DNA of 14,159 bases from assembly GCA_022563055.1 (NCBI GenBank), contig JADFOB010000006.1, forward strand, positions 1 through 14,159. The letters are read 5' to 3'. The stretch comes from Planctomycetota bacterium (GTDB lineage: Bacteria > Planctomycetota > Phycisphaerae > UBA1845). The notes beneath the pieces were generated by a model. The model was not told the origin of the DNA. It did no database searches and saw only the letters and a program-made list of their open reading frames with translations. Below are positions 12,864-14,159 of this stretch, piece after piece (the first letter of the stretch is position 1; every line of letters begins with the position of its first letter). Both the position numbers and the translations under genes were made by a program.

Positions 12864-14159
12864 ATGAAGAAGGCTTTTTCGTTTGGTGACAAGTCGATTG
12901 ACGCAGCCGTGGAACGGGTCAATGAGATCCGGTGCGTCGGTGTGATTGGCGCGGGCACGATGGGTCTGGGCATCGCCATCGACTTACTGGCCAAGACCGA
13001 CTACGACGTAATCCTCCTCGACGTGCAGGCGGATGCACTCGAGCGTGCCAAGACGAAACTGGTTGCATCGTGGCAGAGCCAGGTCAAGGAGCAGCGGATT
13101 CGCCAAGAGGACGCCGAGGCGCTCGAGGCACGTGTCACCTACACGCAGGATTACGCCCAGCTCAAGCGAGCCGACATTGTCTGGGAGGTGGCTACCGAAC
13201 GCGGCGAGATCAAAGCCAAGATCTTCGAAGCGATCGAGAAGCACGTCGAGGCTGAGCATCTGGCAGCCATCTTCTCCAACACCTCGTCCCATACCACCGA
13301 AGAACTGGCAGTCCTGTTCCACTCGAGCGCACTGCGGGAAAAGCTGCTGACGGTCCACGGCTATTTCCCGTTCGAGGCAAACCGGCTCATCGACGTGATG
13401 AAGGGCAAGTACGCCTCGAGCGAGACGTTCGCCATTGGCTGCGTGTTCGCGGATCAGATTCTCGAAAAGACCCTGATTGCACTGCCGGTTGACCATCACG
13501 GCTACATCACCGATCCGATCTTCCAAGCCATGGGAGCGATCATCTCGTGGGACGTGACCACCTCGCGGGACATCGTGCAACTGGGCGGATTGTGGGATCT
13601 CTTCACCGCCAATCCGTTCTTCGTGCTCGACCAGACCGGACACATGCCCTACACCGAGTCGTCGCGGCATCTGGGCGAGGCACTGCCCAAGACCGACCGT
13701 TTGCGAAGCCTCTACAACCGGGACGGGAAGTACTTCCCTGACTGGATCGCCGGCCTGGAGAAGGAAGGACACACGGGCGTCAACTCCCCCAAGAAACAGG
13801 GGTTCTACGCCTGGAGCGGGGATGAGCGTCCCAAACCCACGGGCGTGCTCGATCCCTCGTCGGGCAAGTACGAACCGATCTCAGAAATCTCGCGCAAGGA
13901 TTTCTGGTCCTACTATGAAGCTGCCGAGCGTGATCGCCGCGCCGGGAAAATCAAGAGCGCCGATTCGCTCGTTCACGTAGCCTGTGCGGATGATGCGGGT
14001 GGCCGGGCGTTTCGGCGATACGCCTTGCCGATCTGTCTCTACGCTCTGGACATGATTCAGGACCGGATCGCAACGCCCGGTCAGATCAACATCTCGACAC
14101 GCGCGGGGCTGCGGTTCAAGGTCGGGCTGATCGAGTTGATTGATGCGCTGATTGCCCAC
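12864..14159 (+). CDS. 3-hydroxyacyl-CoA dehydrogenase family protein (partial, C-terminus outside window)
   Basis: Open from ATG at 12864 to the window edge, 432 residues without a stop. AGGA lies 9 bases upstream. VGVIGAGTMGLGIAID (25-40) is the NAD-binding motif and D53 ends the second strand. IVWEVATE (105-112) and SNTSSHTTEELA (138-149) are diagnostic of the family, and H165 is the catalytic histidine. The catalytic region otherwise departs from the consensus: HGYFPFEANRLIDV (165-178) replaces the usual HFFNP and EVI segment, with D177 where the paired glutamate is expected, and D217 stands where the asparagine of the GF-VNR motif is normal. The length beyond residue 300 and FPDWIAGLEKEG (about 294-305) suggest a long two-part protein of the FadB/FadN kind. 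It could oxidise 3-hydroxypimeloyl-CoA. The missing part may hold a crotonase domain. Confidence 0.82.
   Translation, partial: MKKAFSFGDKSIDAAVERVNEIRCVGVIGAGTMGLGIAIDLLAKTDYDVILLDVQADALERAKTKLVASWQSQVKEQRIRQEDAEALEARVTYTQDYAQLKRADIVWEVATERGEIKAKIFEAIEKHVEAEHLAAIFSNTSSHTTEELAVLFHSSALREKLLTVHGYFPFEANRLIDVMKGKYASSETFAIGCVFADQILEKTLIALPVDHHGYITDPIFQAMGAIISWDVTTSRDIVQLGGLWDLFTANPFFVLDQTGHMPYTESSRHLGEALPKTDRLRSLYNRDGKYFPDWIAGLEKEGHTGVNSPKKQGFYAWSGDERPKPTGVLDPSSGKYEPISEISRKDFWSYYEAAERDRRAGKIKSADSLVHVACADDAGGRAFRRYALPICLYALDMIQDRIATPGQINISTRAGLRFKVGLIELIDALIAH

Noticed and set aside
13881..14159. Minus-strand partial open frame at the right edge
   Set aside because: Antisense shadow of the 3-hydroxyacyl-CoA dehydrogenase, which is open and family-like through the same bases.

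Overview
The window carries most of an anaerobic benzoyl-CoA (aromatic ring) degradation cluster. A divergently transcribed TetR-family regulator sits at the left edge. Ten co-directional + strand genes follow, from base 695 to beyond the right edge. The assignment rests on finding together the three diagnostic ring-pathway enzymes: a diene-carbonyl-CoA hydratase (Dch type), an alcohol dehydrogenase for the 6-hydroxy intermediate (Had type) and the ring-opening 6-oxocyclohexene-carbonyl-CoA hydrolase (Oah/BamA). They lie next to a BcrB/HgdB-type reductase subunit and its [4Fe-4S] ATPase activator. The host is therefore most likely a strict or facultative anaerobe. The DNA is GC-rich, starts are often GTG, and Shine-Dalgarno sites are strong. 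The short intergenic repeats (ATTGNNG heptamers, CACCGCAGAG-type arms, a CGCGGGCTAAAGCCCGCG hairpin) resemble those I associate with environmental Planctomycetota, Desulfobacterota or Acidobacteriota, but the phylum cannot be fixed from this window.

Layout. 1-410 (-): partial TetR regulator. 411-694: control region with two back-to-back sigma70-like promoters, bracketed by two copies of the palindrome GAACGTACGTTC. 695-5962: Oah/BamA, an SDR reductase, a thiolase, Dch and Had, separated by short gaps that hold the repeats. 6046-11581: a tightly coupled trio of reductase subunit, activator ATPase and an 1136-residue fusion, joined by 4-base ATGA and GTGA overlaps. 11587-14159: a second thiolase and the N-terminal 432 residues of a 3-hydroxyacyl-CoA dehydrogenase cut by the window end.

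Working model. The ATPase and reductase feed low-potential electrons into benzoyl-CoA or an analogue. Dch hydrates the dienoyl-CoA, Had oxidises the alcohol and Oah opens the ring to 3-hydroxypimeloyl-CoA. The SDR and/or the 3-hydroxyacyl-CoA dehydrogenase oxidise that product, and the thiolases release acetyl-CoA and leave glutaryl-CoA. The ligase part of the fusion may activate the free acid. TetR binding to the two palindromes, relieved by a CoA-thioester or aromatic ligand, would control both promoters.

Most unusual points: the fusion of a ketopantoate-reductase-like domain, a DUF2889-like domain and an acyl-CoA synthetase, with a ribosome site and ATG at the first domain junction; a reductase system with only one catalytic-type subunit and one activator in view; operators placed downstream of both promoters, one inside the repressor's own codons; and a 3-hydroxyacyl-CoA dehydrogenase with altered active-site positions.
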